64,000 nucleotides of DNA from Coprococcus aceti (GTDB lineage Bacteria; Bacillota; Clostridia; Lachnospirales; Lachnospiraceae): assembly GCF_025567285.1 (NCBI RefSeq), contig NZ_JAOQJT010000003.1, positions 248,001 through 312,000 of the forward strand, given 5' to 3'. This document shows, one piece after another, positions 24,622-32,448 of the stretch. The position numbers and the translations under genes were made by a program. Position 1 is the stretch's first letter. Every line of letters starts with the position of its first letter. The notes under the pieces are model-generated. The model searched no databases. It was not told the DNA's origin and worked only from the letters and a program-made list of their open reading frames with translations.

Positions 24622-26124
24622 ATGAGTAAAGAAAATAACAACGGCGACAGAGAAAAGTTCGCCTCCAGACTGGGGTTCATCCTCGTATCGGCGGGATGTG
24701 CTATTGGTCTTGGAAATGTATGGAAGTTCCCGTATATATGCGGGCAGAATGGCGGAGCGATATTTATCGTGATATATCTGCTGTGTCTGCTGCTTCTGGG
24801 ATATCCTATCCTTACCTGTGAGTTTGCGATAGGCAGAGGGAGTGGCAAGAGCGTTGGTTCAGCGCTTAAGGAGCTTGCGCCGAAGGGCGGCAACTGGCAT
24901 AAATTCAGCTGGTATGCCTATGCCGGCAACTATCTGCTGATGATGTTTTATACTATGGTAGCGGGCTGGATGGTATACTATGTGTACGTCATGGGATCAG
25001 GACAGCTTCATGGTGGGTCAGTAGAAGCAATAGAAGACAAATTTACAGGGATGCTTGCATCACCGGGACTTATGGTCGCGATCACACTTGCGGTCATCGT
25101 GTGTTGTATAGGTATATGTTCACTGGGACTTCAGAACGGAGTGGAGAGGGTGACAAAGATCATGATGTTTGCACTTATAGTTCTGATGATAGTCATGGCA
25201 GTGAATTCGCTCATGCTCTCGGGCAACGAAGAAGGACTTAAGTTCTATCTTGTTCCAAGTATCGAGCGTGCAAATGCCAGAGGCTGGGGCAATGTATTAT
25301 TTGACGCCATGACCCAGGCATTCTTTACACTCAGTGTAGGTATGGGATCCATGGAGATATTTGGAAGTTATATAGGCAAGGAGAGAAAATTGTCTGGCGA
25401 GGCGAAGAGTGTTATGTACCTTGATACATTTGTGGCACTCATGGCCGGAGTCATCATATTGCCAGCATGCTTTGCGTACGGGATCAGCCCGGACAAGGGA
25501 CCATCACTTCTGTTTATGACCCTGCCGAATGTGTTCAACCACATGCCGGGAGGAAGAGTGTGGGGAATTCTGTTCTTCATATTCATGTCATTTGCGGCGC
25601 TTTCCACGGTTATCGCGGTGTTTGAGAATATCATATCGATAAGTATAGATATGTTTGGATGGAAGAGAAAGAAGTCACTTATTATAAATTTGATCGGGAT
25701 ATCAGTGCTCTCCCTGCCGGCTGTGCTTGGATTCAATGTGCTCTCAGGAATCACTCCGATGGGAGCGGGTACAAATATCATGGATCTGGAAGATTTTCTC
25801 GTATCGGGAAATATCCTCCCACTCGGATCATTACTTTTTGTCCTGTTCTGTACAAGAAAGAATGGATGGGGATTTGAAAACTTTGTCGCTGAGGCAGACA
25901 ACGGTATCGGTAAGCCGTTTCCGCAGTACCTCAGAAAATACATGTCATACGTGCTGCCGCTTATAATTGTGGTAATCTATTTCAAGGGATACTATGATAC
26001 ATTTGCCCCGAAGGGACCAAAACTGCTGTGTATCTGGATGGGAGTTGCAGCATTGTTTGTTCTTTTCATAGGCTATCTGGCGTTTGGACATGGACGGGAG
26101 AGCAGGACAGATAAAAAAGAGTGA
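24622..26124 (+). CDS. Sodium-dependent transporter, NSS/SNF family
   Basis: A 500-residue neurotransmitter:sodium symporter homologue, importing an amino acid or amine with Na+. The opening FASRLGFILVSAGCAIGLGN and WKFPYICGQNGGAIF contain the Na+/substrate-binding unwound helix 1 (AxGLGNxWRFPY type). About twelve helices follow. Bacterial members (LeuT/MhsT-like) usually carry hydrophobic amino acids or tryptophan; no specificity can be read here. ATG follows AAAGGAAAAG. It is monocistronic, with a palindrome 130-150 bp upstream of the start. Confidence 0.9.
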   Translation: MSKENNNGDREKFASRLGFILVSAGCAIGLGNVWKFPYICGQNGGAIFIVIYLLCLLLLGYPILTCEFAIGRGSGKSVGSALKELAPKGGNWHKFSWYAYAGNYLLMMFYTMVAGWMVYYVYVMGSGQLHGGSVEAIEDKFTGMLASPGLMVAITLAVIVCCIGICSLGLQNGVERVTKIMMFALIVLMIVMAVNSLMLSGNEEGLKFYLVPSIERANARGWGNVLFDAMTQAFFTLSVGMGSMEIFGSYIGKERKLSGEAKSVMYLDTFVALMAGVIILPACFAYGISPDKGPSLLFMTLPNVFNHMPGGRVWGILFFIFMSFAALSTVIAVFENIISISIDMFGWKRKKSLIINLIGISVLSLPAVLGFNVLSGITPMGAGTNIMDLEDFLVSGNILPLGSLLFVLFCTRKNGWGFENFVAEADNGIGKPFPQYLRKYMSYVLPLIIVVIYFKGYYDTFAPKGPKLLCIWMGVAALFVLFIGYLAFGHGRESRTDKKE

Positions 26125-26152
26125 AAATTTCAGTGAATTTAACACGGACTTA

Positions 26153-26181
26153 TTGTCTTTTGAAGCAAAACATGATATTAT
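26153..26181 (+). promoter_or_regulatory. Orphan SigA promoter
   Basis: TTGTCT (26153-26158), 17 bp, TATTAT (26176-26181), pointing into a region with no open frame that ends at the terminator at 26277-26326. Confidence 0.5.
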
Positions 26182-26187
26182 ATAAGT

Positions 26188-26327
26188 ACCAACAGTAAGT
26201 CCTTCGATAGTGCGTTTATCTATGTAAGTGTTCTGTGTGAGCATCGCTCGGAGGCAATTGGTATTTTAAATATTTCAAAAAAGGGATTGAAACCGCGATA
26301 CAGATCGCAAGGTTCAATCCCTTTTTG
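26188..26327 (+). ncRNA. Candidate small RNA, about 140 nt
   Basis: This region is bounded by a promoter (26153-26181) and a strong intrinsic terminator (26277-26326). No start codon gives more than a few codons. It could instead be a long untranslated spacer. The class is unknown. Confidence 0.4.
26277..26326. terminator. Bidirectional terminator
   Basis: AAAAAAGGGATTGAA (26277-26291) pairs with TTCAATCCCTTTTT (26313-26326), with an inner GCGAT-ACAG-ATCGC hairpin. It serves both the plus-strand transcript and the minus-strand DUF3800 gene. Confidence 0.85.
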
Positions 26328-26328
26328 A

Positions 26329-27039
26329 TTATGTCAGCTCGTAAACACCCTTAAGTATACCCAGCTCTTTCATAAGCTCCAGCTCATCAGTATAGTGTCC
26401 GGTCTGCAAGTGAGAATAGAACAGATTAGAAAATACATCCGCTATCTGCACAAATTTGTTGCAGGCCGAGTCAAAGTAGCTCACTGAGAAATTACCTGCG
26501 ACCTGACCTGACAGTGAAAGCTCGGTGTTCAGGTAATTTTCAAGGAATGATTTGTTCTCCACCCGCTCATTCCTCTCGTCAAGCTGCAGAAAGCAGTCCT
26601 CGTCAGGAAGATATCCATTCTGTATGAAGTAGAGCAGGGCAGATTTGATGGAGAAGTTGAATGTCCTGGAGATGTTGTCGAAGAAGCGGTTCGGCAGATT
26701 TTCATTCTTCATCATGATATAGTACACGTCAAAGTGATGCTTCCTGGAGAAGTAATCCACAAATATGTGCTTCATGTCTCTGTCAAACTGTGCACCTTTT
26801 AGTTCACGGAATTTGCCGTCCCGGAACATTCTCCCGCCGTGCTTGGTGATCTTGCCGGTCATGTCATCGACCTTATCACTGTCCAGATCAAGAAGCATCT
26901 CATAGTTGGAAGAAATAAATCTCTTGTAAGCACGCTCAAGGGCGACGGGATCGAGGACATGGATCATAGACACCACGAAATACTGATCGTTTGTGGCATA
27001 TTTATTGATAGAACCTGATTCGTCTATGTAAATGTTCAC
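26329..27039 (-). CDS. DUF3800 domain protein
   Basis: A 236-residue DUF3800 protein. The family hallmark IYIDESGS opens the protein; it resembles RNase H-like folds with an acidic pair (here Asp and Glu at residues 5-6). The late acidic DVFSN region and the conserved FDVYYIMM strand fit the family. DUF3800 genes often sit near phage-defence or mobile genes, but here the neighbours are housekeeping. I chose GTG 27039 because AAGGAGG lies directly upstream; an ATG ten codons earlier would place that site inside the gene. Function is unknown. Confidence 0.75.
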   Translation of the reverse strand: MNIYIDESGSINKYATNDQYFVVSMIHVLDPVALERAYKRFISSNYEMLLDLDSDKVDDMTGKITKHGGRMFRDGKFRELKGAQFDRDMKHIFVDYFSRKHHFDVYYIMMKNENLPNRFFDNISRTFNFSIKSALLYFIQNGYLPDEDCFLQLDERNERVENKSFLENYLNTELSLSGQVAGNFSVSYFDSACNKFVQIADVFSNLFYSHLQTGHYTDELELMKELGILKGVYELT

Positions 27040-27067
27040 GATTCCCGCCTCCTTATATAATCGGATC

Positions 27068-27121
27068 ACACTGTCCGTCCAATTGGGTGGGACAGACCGT
27101 CGGAACTGACGTCAAGTGTGA
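27068..27121. other. Structured spacer between FKBP and DUF3800 genes
   Basis: CACACT/AGTGTG form outer arms, with GTCC/GGAC and GACGTC elements inside, suggesting a multi-hairpin RNA or weak terminator after the FKBP gene. The evidence is only local complementarity. Confidence 0.35.
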
Positions 27122-27153
27122 AAAGGTTCCTTCTAACATAAGTATCGTTACTA

Positions 27154-27579
27154 TTAGTCCACTGATACAAGCTCTATCTTGAAGTTGAGCTCTTTGCCGG
27201 CCATCTCATGGTTTGCATCAAATGTGATGGATTCGTCATCTTTTTCAATGACCTTTACAAGGAACTGCTGTCCCATGGAATTGGCAAGGTATACCTGATT
27301 ACCGACCTCAAGATTCTCAGCGCCAGGCATATCTGCAAGAGGAGCCTTGATGATGGCCTCCGGGTCAGGCATTCCGTATGCGTCCTCAGGACGAAGATGT
27401 ACATCGATGATATCGCCAACGTTCATGCCCTCAACTGCCTGATCAAATCCCGGAATCATCTGTCCTGCACCGCAAACGAACTCGATAGGCTCGCCCCTGT
27501 CATATGAAGAATCGAACTTTGTTCCGTCGTTGAATGTTCCTGTGTAGTGAACCTTACAGGTTCTTCCTGTGTTACTCAT
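27154..27579 (-). CDS. FKBP-type peptidyl-prolyl isomerase, SlyD-like
   Basis: A 141-residue FKBP/SlyD family prolyl isomerase and chaperone. The opening KVHYTGTFNDGTKFDSSYD is the FKBP signature, and GAGQMIPGFDQAVEGM forms the active-site loop. An insert-in-flap domain (EDAYGMPDPEAI...FDANHEMAGKELNF) makes it SlyD-like. It lacks the His-rich metal tail of E. coli SlyD. A longer frame begins at 27693, but ATG 27579 follows TTGGAGGAC and gives the true domain start; the longer form would overlap the VOC gene. Confidence 0.9.
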   Translation of the reverse strand: MSNTGRTCKVHYTGTFNDGTKFDSSYDRGEPIEFVCGAGQMIPGFDQAVEGMNVGDIIDVHLRPEDAYGMPDPEAIIKAPLADMPGAENLEVGNQVYLANSMGQQFLVKVIEKDDESITFDANHEMAGKELNFKIELVSVD

Positions 27580-27652
27580 AAAAATTTGTCCTCCAATTGG
27601 GTAATATGTCATTAATTGTAACATGAAATAGAGGGAATGGATATAGGAAAAA

Positions 27653-28012
27653 TTATGGCGTTCCAACCTCGATAAGATTGCCGTCAGGATCATAGAATCT
27701 GATGACTTTTTGTCCCCATGAATGAGTCATGAGACGATTGACATATTCAATGTCGTATGGCGACTCATCAAGTTTTTGTGCAAACTCCTCGATATTATTT
27801 TCTTCAAAATATAACTCCGAAGCATTGTTATGTGGAATTACAAGATTTTCAATGAATTCAGCCCAAATAGTTGCATCCTGAAGGACCAGCCCTCCCGTCA
27901 GGATCACATTTCCCTCGTTGTCCAAGATAACCTCAAGCCCGAAGATATCTTTGTAAAATTTTTTTGATCGTTCAATGTCATTTACGACGATTAGTACATT
28001 TTTTAATTGCAT
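27653..28012 (-). CDS. VOC family (glyoxalase-like) protein
   Basis: A 119-residue vicinal oxygen chelate protein of two beta-alpha-beta-beta-beta modules. NVLIVVNDIERSKKFYKDIFGL opens the first half and the end FYDPDGNLIEVGTP closes the second, including the conserved metal-binding glutamate. Members include glyoxalase I, fosfomycin- and bleomycin-resistance proteins and dioxygenases; this one is too generic to assign a substrate. It lies 73 bp upstream of the FKBP gene on the same strand and may share a transcript. Confidence 0.85.
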   Translation of the reverse strand: MQLKNVLIVVNDIERSKKFYKDIFGLEVILDNEGNVILTGGLVLQDATIWAEFIENLVIPHNNASELYFEENNIEEFAQKLDESPYDIEYVNRLMTHSWGQKVIRFYDPDGNLIEVGTP

Positions 28013-28201
28013 AGCGGTTTTCTCCCAAATGTATAATATAAGTTGGTTTCTGGTATTTAGTTTACCAAATGATTTGCGAACAGTCTACATAATATATGGT
28101 AAAATTAGAAAAAGCTATTTATTGATTGTAGCGGCAGCGTATTGTGCAGTCGGCGAGGATAGAGTAAACTGAAACCAGTTTAGAATGAATGGAGATAAAT
28201 T

Positions 28202-29107
28202 ATGTTGAAATTAGGATGTCATGTGGGTATGTCGGGCAAGGAGATGATGCTAGGCTCAGTGAAGGATGCTGTGGCATTTGGCGCAAATACATTTATGCTC
28301 TACACAGGCGCACCACAGAATACGAGACGCAAAGATATATCGGAGCTTAGGATACAGGAGGCACATGAACTCATGGCTCAGAACGGCATAGAGGAGTTCG
28401 TGGTCCATGCGCCGTATATAATCAATCTTGCAAATACAGTAAATCCTGCGACTTATGAAATCGCAGTGGAATTCCTCGCAAAGGAGATTGACAGGGCGAC
28501 AGCGATGGGATCACAGACCATAGTCCTTCATCCGGGCTCACATGTAGGAGAGGGCGTGGACAAGGGAATTGCAAGCATAGTAAAGGGCCTGAATGAAGTC
28601 CTGACCGCGGACACCGCATGCCACATAGCTCTGGAGACCATGGCGGGAAAGGGCAGTGAGATTGGAAGAAACTTTGAGGAGCTTGCGCGAATCTATGATG
28701 GAGTGAGTCATAATGACAAGCTTCGTGTGTGCTTTGACACTTGTCACACCAGCGATGCGGGCTACGACATCATACATGATTTCGATGGAGTCGTGGAGAA
28801 GTTCGACAGACTCATCGGCAAAGATCAGATAGCCGTGTTCCATATGAACGACAGCAAGAACGAACCGGGAGCGGCTAAAGACAGACACGAGAACTTTGGG
28901 TTTGGCAAGATCGGCTTTGAGCCACTCATGTACATCATGAACCATCCGGACTTCATGGAAGTCCCAAAGATCCTGGAATCCCCATACATCAAAGACCCGG
29001 AAAACAGCAAGAAAAGCTACGAGCCGTTCAAACGGGAGATAGCAATGATCCGAAATGGAAAATTCGATCCGAAGATGAGGGAGAAAGTGGTGGAAGATAA
29101 CAGATAA
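28202..29107 (+). CDS. nfo: Deoxyribonuclease IV (AP endonuclease)
   Basis: A 301-residue endonuclease IV that cuts the backbone 5' of abasic sites in base-excision repair. The TIM-barrel metal ligands are in family positions: LETMAGKGSEIG, CFDTCHTSDAGYD, FHMNDSKNEPGAAKDRHENFG and a final LESPYI. Length is normal. ATG 28202 follows TGGAGAT. It is monocistronic with a terminator directly after the stop. Confidence 0.95.
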   Translation: MLKLGCHVGMSGKEMMLGSVKDAVAFGANTFMLYTGAPQNTRRKDISELRIQEAHELMAQNGIEEFVVHAPYIINLANTVNPATYEIAVEFLAKEIDRATAMGSQTIVLHPGSHVGEGVDKGIASIVKGLNEVLTADTACHIALETMAGKGSEIGRNFEELARIYDGVSHNDKLRVCFDTCHTSDAGYDIIHDFDGVVEKFDRLIGKDQIAVFHMNDSKNEPGAAKDRHENFGFGKIGFEPLMYIMNHPDFMEVPKILESPYIKDPENSKKSYEPFKREIAMIRNGKFDPKMREKVVEDNR

Positions 29108-29111
29108 AAAA

Positions 29112-29134
29112 GGAGTTCTACTTAGTAGAACTCC
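29112..29134. terminator. Hairpin between nfo and the RNA candidate
   Basis: GGAGTTCTAC (29112-29121), TTA, GTAGAACTCC (29125-29134). On the minus strand it is followed by T6, so it is a good terminator for the RNA candidate upstream on that strand. Confidence 0.8.
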
Positions 29135-29440
29135 CTGAATGTTTTCTTTCGGCATCTCTGCCTATCCGGGTTTTGGTAAACAAACAACCCTTATGAAGCT
29201 CAGCCATGCACTGTTTCCCGGAACATCACACGCATCATCACTCTACAGCCTGCTACGACTATTAAGTTTACGTCAGTCTGATAGGCAACTCCTGTCACCT
29301 GCATAACAGCGCTTTCGCCCCATTTCTACTATTCATTATAAGCTGAGCCGCAAGAAAGGCAATAAACCTGTGGTTTACCATTGCATATCTAATGTTCAGT
29401 CAAAACACAGGTAATCAGCCATTCATCTGCTTCAAAAAAT
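29112..29440 (-). ncRNA. Candidate large structured RNA, class not identified
   Basis: About 320 bp with no credible gene, between the murE terminator and a terminator ending this RNA. Read on the minus strand it contains interleaved long-range helices: GCTCAGC pairs with a later GCTGAGC, and GCCTATC lying between them pairs with GATAGGC beyond them, a pseudoknot order. There is also ACCTGTG/CACAGGT, a GCGAAAGC hairpin, and GGCA-GAGA-TGCC with a GNRA loop. Short stretches (TTCATAAGG, ACCCGGATAGGC) recall RNase P RNA, but its universal GAGGAAAGTCC is missing. tmRNA and SRP signatures are also absent. No clear promoter was found. Confidence 0.5.
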
Positions 29441-29445
29441 ATAAT

Positions 29446-29532
29446 AAAAGAGATGTATGTTGTGTGTGGGCTATCGGTAGTGAAGCGACAGCAGTCGAAC
29501 GTGATAGCACATACACAACATACATCTCTTTT
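29446..29532. terminator. Very long bidirectional hairpin after the MurE-like gene
   Basis: A 30-base arm (29446-29475) pairs with 29503-29532 with two imperfections. The loop has its own CGAC-AGCA-GTCG hairpin. T tracts flank both sides. Confidence 0.85.
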
Positions 29533-29575
29533 TCATGAACTGAATACAGATGAAGGACTGATTACCGTCCGTCCC

Positions 29576-31099
29576 TTACTTCTCCGGATGCTCCGTCAGC
29601 CAATGCTCGATAACCTGCGCATCAGAGTGACACTGCACAAAAGTTCCATTGATCCTCTGGGTGCTCTCGATACCCTTTCCAGTCGTGATGACAAGCTCGC
29701 CAGGCTGAGCCTCGTCGAGGGCTCTTGTGAGAGCCTGCTCCCTGTCAACGATTATATAGCAAGGCTTTGTGATGTACTGCTTGATCTCCTTGCAGATCTC
29801 CTCACAGGACTCAAAGCCAGGATCCTCCATGGTGAGAACAACCTTGTCGGCATACTGCTCAGCAAGTCTTCCCATATCCTCACGGCGCTTCTTGTAACGC
29901 TCACCGCCACAGCCGAATACAACGGTTATAGACTTTGGCTTCATGGTCTTTTTAACCATCTCATACAGTCTGTACATGCTTATATAGTTGTGTGCGTAGT
30001 CGATCATAAATGTGCGATCCTTCCAGTGATATACCTGTAGTCTTCCCGGAACATATACATCTCTGATGCTGCTTCTGATCTGATCATTTGGAATGCCGAT
30101 GAGAAGAGATGAGATGATGGCGGCAACAATATTTTCAACATTGTAATCACCGATCAGGTTGGTGTTGTATGCTCTGTTCTCTCCTCCGTATATAAGCTCA
30201 AAGTAGCTGTTATGGTCTGTGAGATCTTCATTGTGGATGCTGGCGAATTCAGTATCCTTTTCAAAGAAATCGTCATCCCTTGACATGAGCTTTTCAATTG
30301 ATTCCTTGCTTCCGTATACAACAACGTGCTTGTCTCTTACTTCATTATATATTGTCTCAAAATATCTTGTGTCACTGTACAGCACAACGTTGTCGCACTG
30401 CTTCAGGAAGGATACCTTGCATCCGAGATAGTCCTCCATGGAGGCGTGCTCTGTCGGGCTGATGTGATCGTAGTCGATATTGGTAAATACTCCGACCTTG
30501 TAGTGCTCTCCGTAGATACGGTTCATCTTCATGGCCTGGGAAGAAACTTCCATTATACAGTGTGTACAGCCTTCATCTACAGCCATGTCGAAGTATGTCT
30601 GGAGTTCAATAGGCTCAGGTGTGGTGAGAGTGGTCTCAAAAACCTTTGTTCCAACATCAATCTCATGGGTTGAGAATGCTGAGCATCTGTTGTCGGTGTA
30701 TTTGTCCAGTATATCCTTCATGACAAATGTAACTGTGGTCTTTCCCTTTGTTCCGGTGATTCCGACCTTGGTCATGTTATCGCCTGGATTGCCGAAGAAC
30801 CATCTGGCAGCAAGAGCCATGGCCTTTCTTATATCATTTACAATAATATAAGGAATGTCCACGTCGTCGTACTTTTGCTGTGACAAATATACGATGGCGC
30901 CCTGTGCGATGGCTGATTTCAGGTAATCCTCCTTAAATGAGGCACCCTTGCACACGAAGAATGTACCTGGGACCACATCCTTGGAATTGATGGTTATATG
31001 GGAAGGAGTGATGTCTTTGCAATCCTCCGAATATTCAGTTATAAGATCCTGCCTGCTTAAAATATCCAATAAAGCTGTAAATTGTAAATTCTCTTTCAT
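29576..31099 (-). CDS. MurE-like Mur ligase
   Basis: A 507-residue Mur ligase (UDP-MurNAc-tripeptide synthetase type) that would add a diamino acid to a peptidoglycan precursor using ATP. The N-terminal UDP-binding domain (ITINSKDVVPGTFFVCKG) is followed by the ATP loop GTKGKTT (116-122) and the central EVSSQAMKMNR motif. The C-terminal domain begins FMIDYAHN. The substrate-selecting motif is not the DAP-type DNPR: the equivalent stretch is MEDPGFES. It may use a different amino acid or be a specialised paralogue beside a canonical MurE elsewhere. ATG follows AAGGGGAA. Confidence 0.8.
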   Translation of the reverse strand: MKENLQFTALLDILSRQDLITEYSEDCKDITPSHITINSKDVVPGTFFVCKGASFKEDYLKSAIAQGAIVYLSQQKYDDVDIPYIIVNDIRKAMALAARWFFGNPGDNMTKVGITGTKGKTTVTFVMKDILDKYTDNRCSAFSTHEIDVGTKVFETTLTTPEPIELQTYFDMAVDEGCTHCIMEVSSQAMKMNRIYGEHYKVGVFTNIDYDHISPTEHASMEDYLGCKVSFLKQCDNVVLYSDTRYFETIYNEVRDKHVVVYGSKESIEKLMSRDDDFFEKDTEFASIHNEDLTDHNSYFELIYGGENRAYNTNLIGDYNVENIVAAIISSLLIGIPNDQIRSSIRDVYVPGRLQVYHWKDRTFMIDYAHNYISMYRLYEMVKKTMKPKSITVVFGCGGERYKKRREDMGRLAEQYADKVVLTMEDPGFESCEEICKEIKQYITKPCYIIVDREQALTRALDEAQPGELVITTGKGIESTQRINGTFVQCHSDAQVIEHWLTEHPEK

Positions 31100-31134
31100 A
31101 CTTTTCCCCTTGGAATGTGTCTTTTATTGTATTT

Positions 31135-31201
31135 GTACGGACTTATGATCCGTACGACTAAATGTATCACTTATTATGCTTTCTATAAATAATTATGTCA
31201 A
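31135..31201 (-). promoter_or_regulatory. MurE-like gene promoter and leader hairpin
   Basis: On the minus strand TTGACA (31201-31196) and ATAATA (31177-31172) with an 18-bp spacer. The leader contains GTACGGA-N7-TCCGTAC (31135-31155), a perfect 7-bp hairpin about 35 bp before the start codon. Confidence 0.45.
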
Positions 31202-31288
31202 ATAAAAAATACTCAGATCATTCGTTCTGTTCTCTTCATATTTATCTCCATTTGCATACAAATATATCCAAGCTGGTACAACCATGCC

Positions 31289-31429
31289 TATTATAGCATA
31301 ACCTCAGGTATTATAGCACTTAAATTGTCGAAATGCGAAGCATTTTGGCCCGGTATTGATAACTTCTATCATATGCAAAAACTTGTGTTGACAAAGTGCG
31401 CCTGTTCAATTAAATTGTAGTCGCAATTT
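31289..31429 (+). promoter_or_regulatory. ZIP transporter promoter region with repeats
   Basis: TTGACA (31388-31393), 17 bp, TAAATT (31411-31416). An inverted repeat AAATTG-N6-CAATTT (31412-31429) overlaps the -10 and start site. Upstream, TATTATAGCA occurs twice exactly 20 bp apart (31289-31298, 31309-31318). A metal-responsive regulator is plausible but no known box is matched. Confidence 0.5.
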
Positions 31430-31501
31430 AAAAAAATGAACTAATGAAGAGGTTATACGAATATAGTATAGACAGAATACATATTATAAAGAGGTGATGA
31501 A

Positions 31502-32278
31502 ATGTCAGAGTTCATAACATTATTTATACCATTTGCCGGAACAACACTGGGAGCGGCCATGGTTTTCTTTATGAAAGATAAGATATCCCCGCTTGTGGAG
31601 AAGGCTCTGCTCGGGTTTGCGGCGGGGGTCATGATCGCGGCGTCCATATGGTCACTGCTCATTCCGTCCATAGACATGGCGGAGGCACAGGGAAAGATAG
31701 CGTGGCTGCCGGCACTTATCGGATTTGCTCTTGGAATCATATTCCTGCTTGTTCTTGACACGGTGATACCTCACCTTCATCTGGAAAGTGACAAACCGGA
31801 GGGCGTCAGGTCAAAGCTTCAGAAGACGACCATGATGATATTTGCAGTCACGCTCCACAATATCCCCGAGGGCATGGCAGTGGGCGTTGTGTACGCCGGC
31901 GCAGCCATGGGCAATATGGGCGTGTCCGTCACAGGTGCATTTGCACTTTCCATAGGAATCGCTATACAGAACTTCCCGGAAGGTGCAATTGTGTCCATGC
32001 CGCTTGTTGGCGAGGGCATGAGCAAGAAGAAGGCATTTCTGTATGGAACGCTGTCCGGAGCTGTGGAGCCGGTCGGAGGTTTCCTCACGGCACTGCTGGC
32101 TGTCCAGGTCACACCACTTCTTCCGTATTTCCTTGCATTTGCGGCGGGAGCCATGCTTTATGTGGTCATAGAGGAGCTGATACCTGAGTCTCAGGCGGGC
32201 GAGCATACCAATATAGGAACCATCGGTGCGGCGGTGGGCTTCGCTCTGATGATGGTGCTGGATGTGGCACTCGGATAA
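31502..32278 (+). CDS. ZIP family metal transporter
   Basis: A 258-residue ZIP transporter importing Zn2+ or other divalent metals down gradient, with eight predicted helices. The two signature metal sites are intact: HNIPEGMAVGV in helix 4 and NFPEGAIVSMPL in helix 5. It is shorter in the helix 3-4 loop than eukaryotic members, as usual for bacteria. ATG follows AAGAGGTG. The gene has its own promoter with palindromic sequence at the -10. Direction and metal preference cannot be fixed from sequence. Confidence 0.9.
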   Translation: MSEFITLFIPFAGTTLGAAMVFFMKDKISPLVEKALLGFAAGVMIAASIWSLLIPSIDMAEAQGKIAWLPALIGFALGIIFLLVLDTVIPHLHLESDKPEGVRSKLQKTTMMIFAVTLHNIPEGMAVGVVYAGAAMGNMGVSVTGAFALSIGIAIQNFPEGAIVSMPLVGEGMSKKKAFLYGTLSGAVEPVGGFLTALLAVQVTPLLPYFLAFAAGAMLYVVIEELIPESQAGEHTNIGTIGAAVGFALMMVLDVALG

Positions 32279-32321
32279 TGACGAAAAATGCTAAATGATA
32301 AAATATGAGCAACTACTTATG

Positions 32322-32409
32322 TTGATTTTAAATATAAGTTAGCTTAAACTAACATCGTAGATCATGTGAGCTCCTGTACCCTCTGTAAACTGCTGAATCG
32401 GAGGGACAG
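32322..32409 (+). promoter_or_regulatory. Enolase promoter, operator-like palindrome and leader stem
   Basis: TTGATT (about 32322-32327), 17 bp, TAAACT. The palindrome GTTAG-N6-CTAAC (32338-32353) overlaps the -10. The leader then folds CTGTACCCTC (32374-32383) with GAGGGACAG (32401-32409) with one bulged A. Confidence 0.5.
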
Positions 32410-32448
32410 CAGGGGTTATACTCGCGCGACGAAAGGAGAAATATAAAA

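Noticed and set aside
29112..29440. RNase P RNA (rnpB)
   Set aside because: TTCATAAGG and ACCCGG-TAGGC resemble it, but the universal GAGGAAAGTCC and the 3' ACAGAA-CCGGCTTA parts are not present in the right order.
29453..30040. A 195-codon plus-strand frame over the 3' end of the MurE-like gene
   Set aside because: It starts inside the bidirectional terminator hairpin and is antisense to a well-supported ligase gene.
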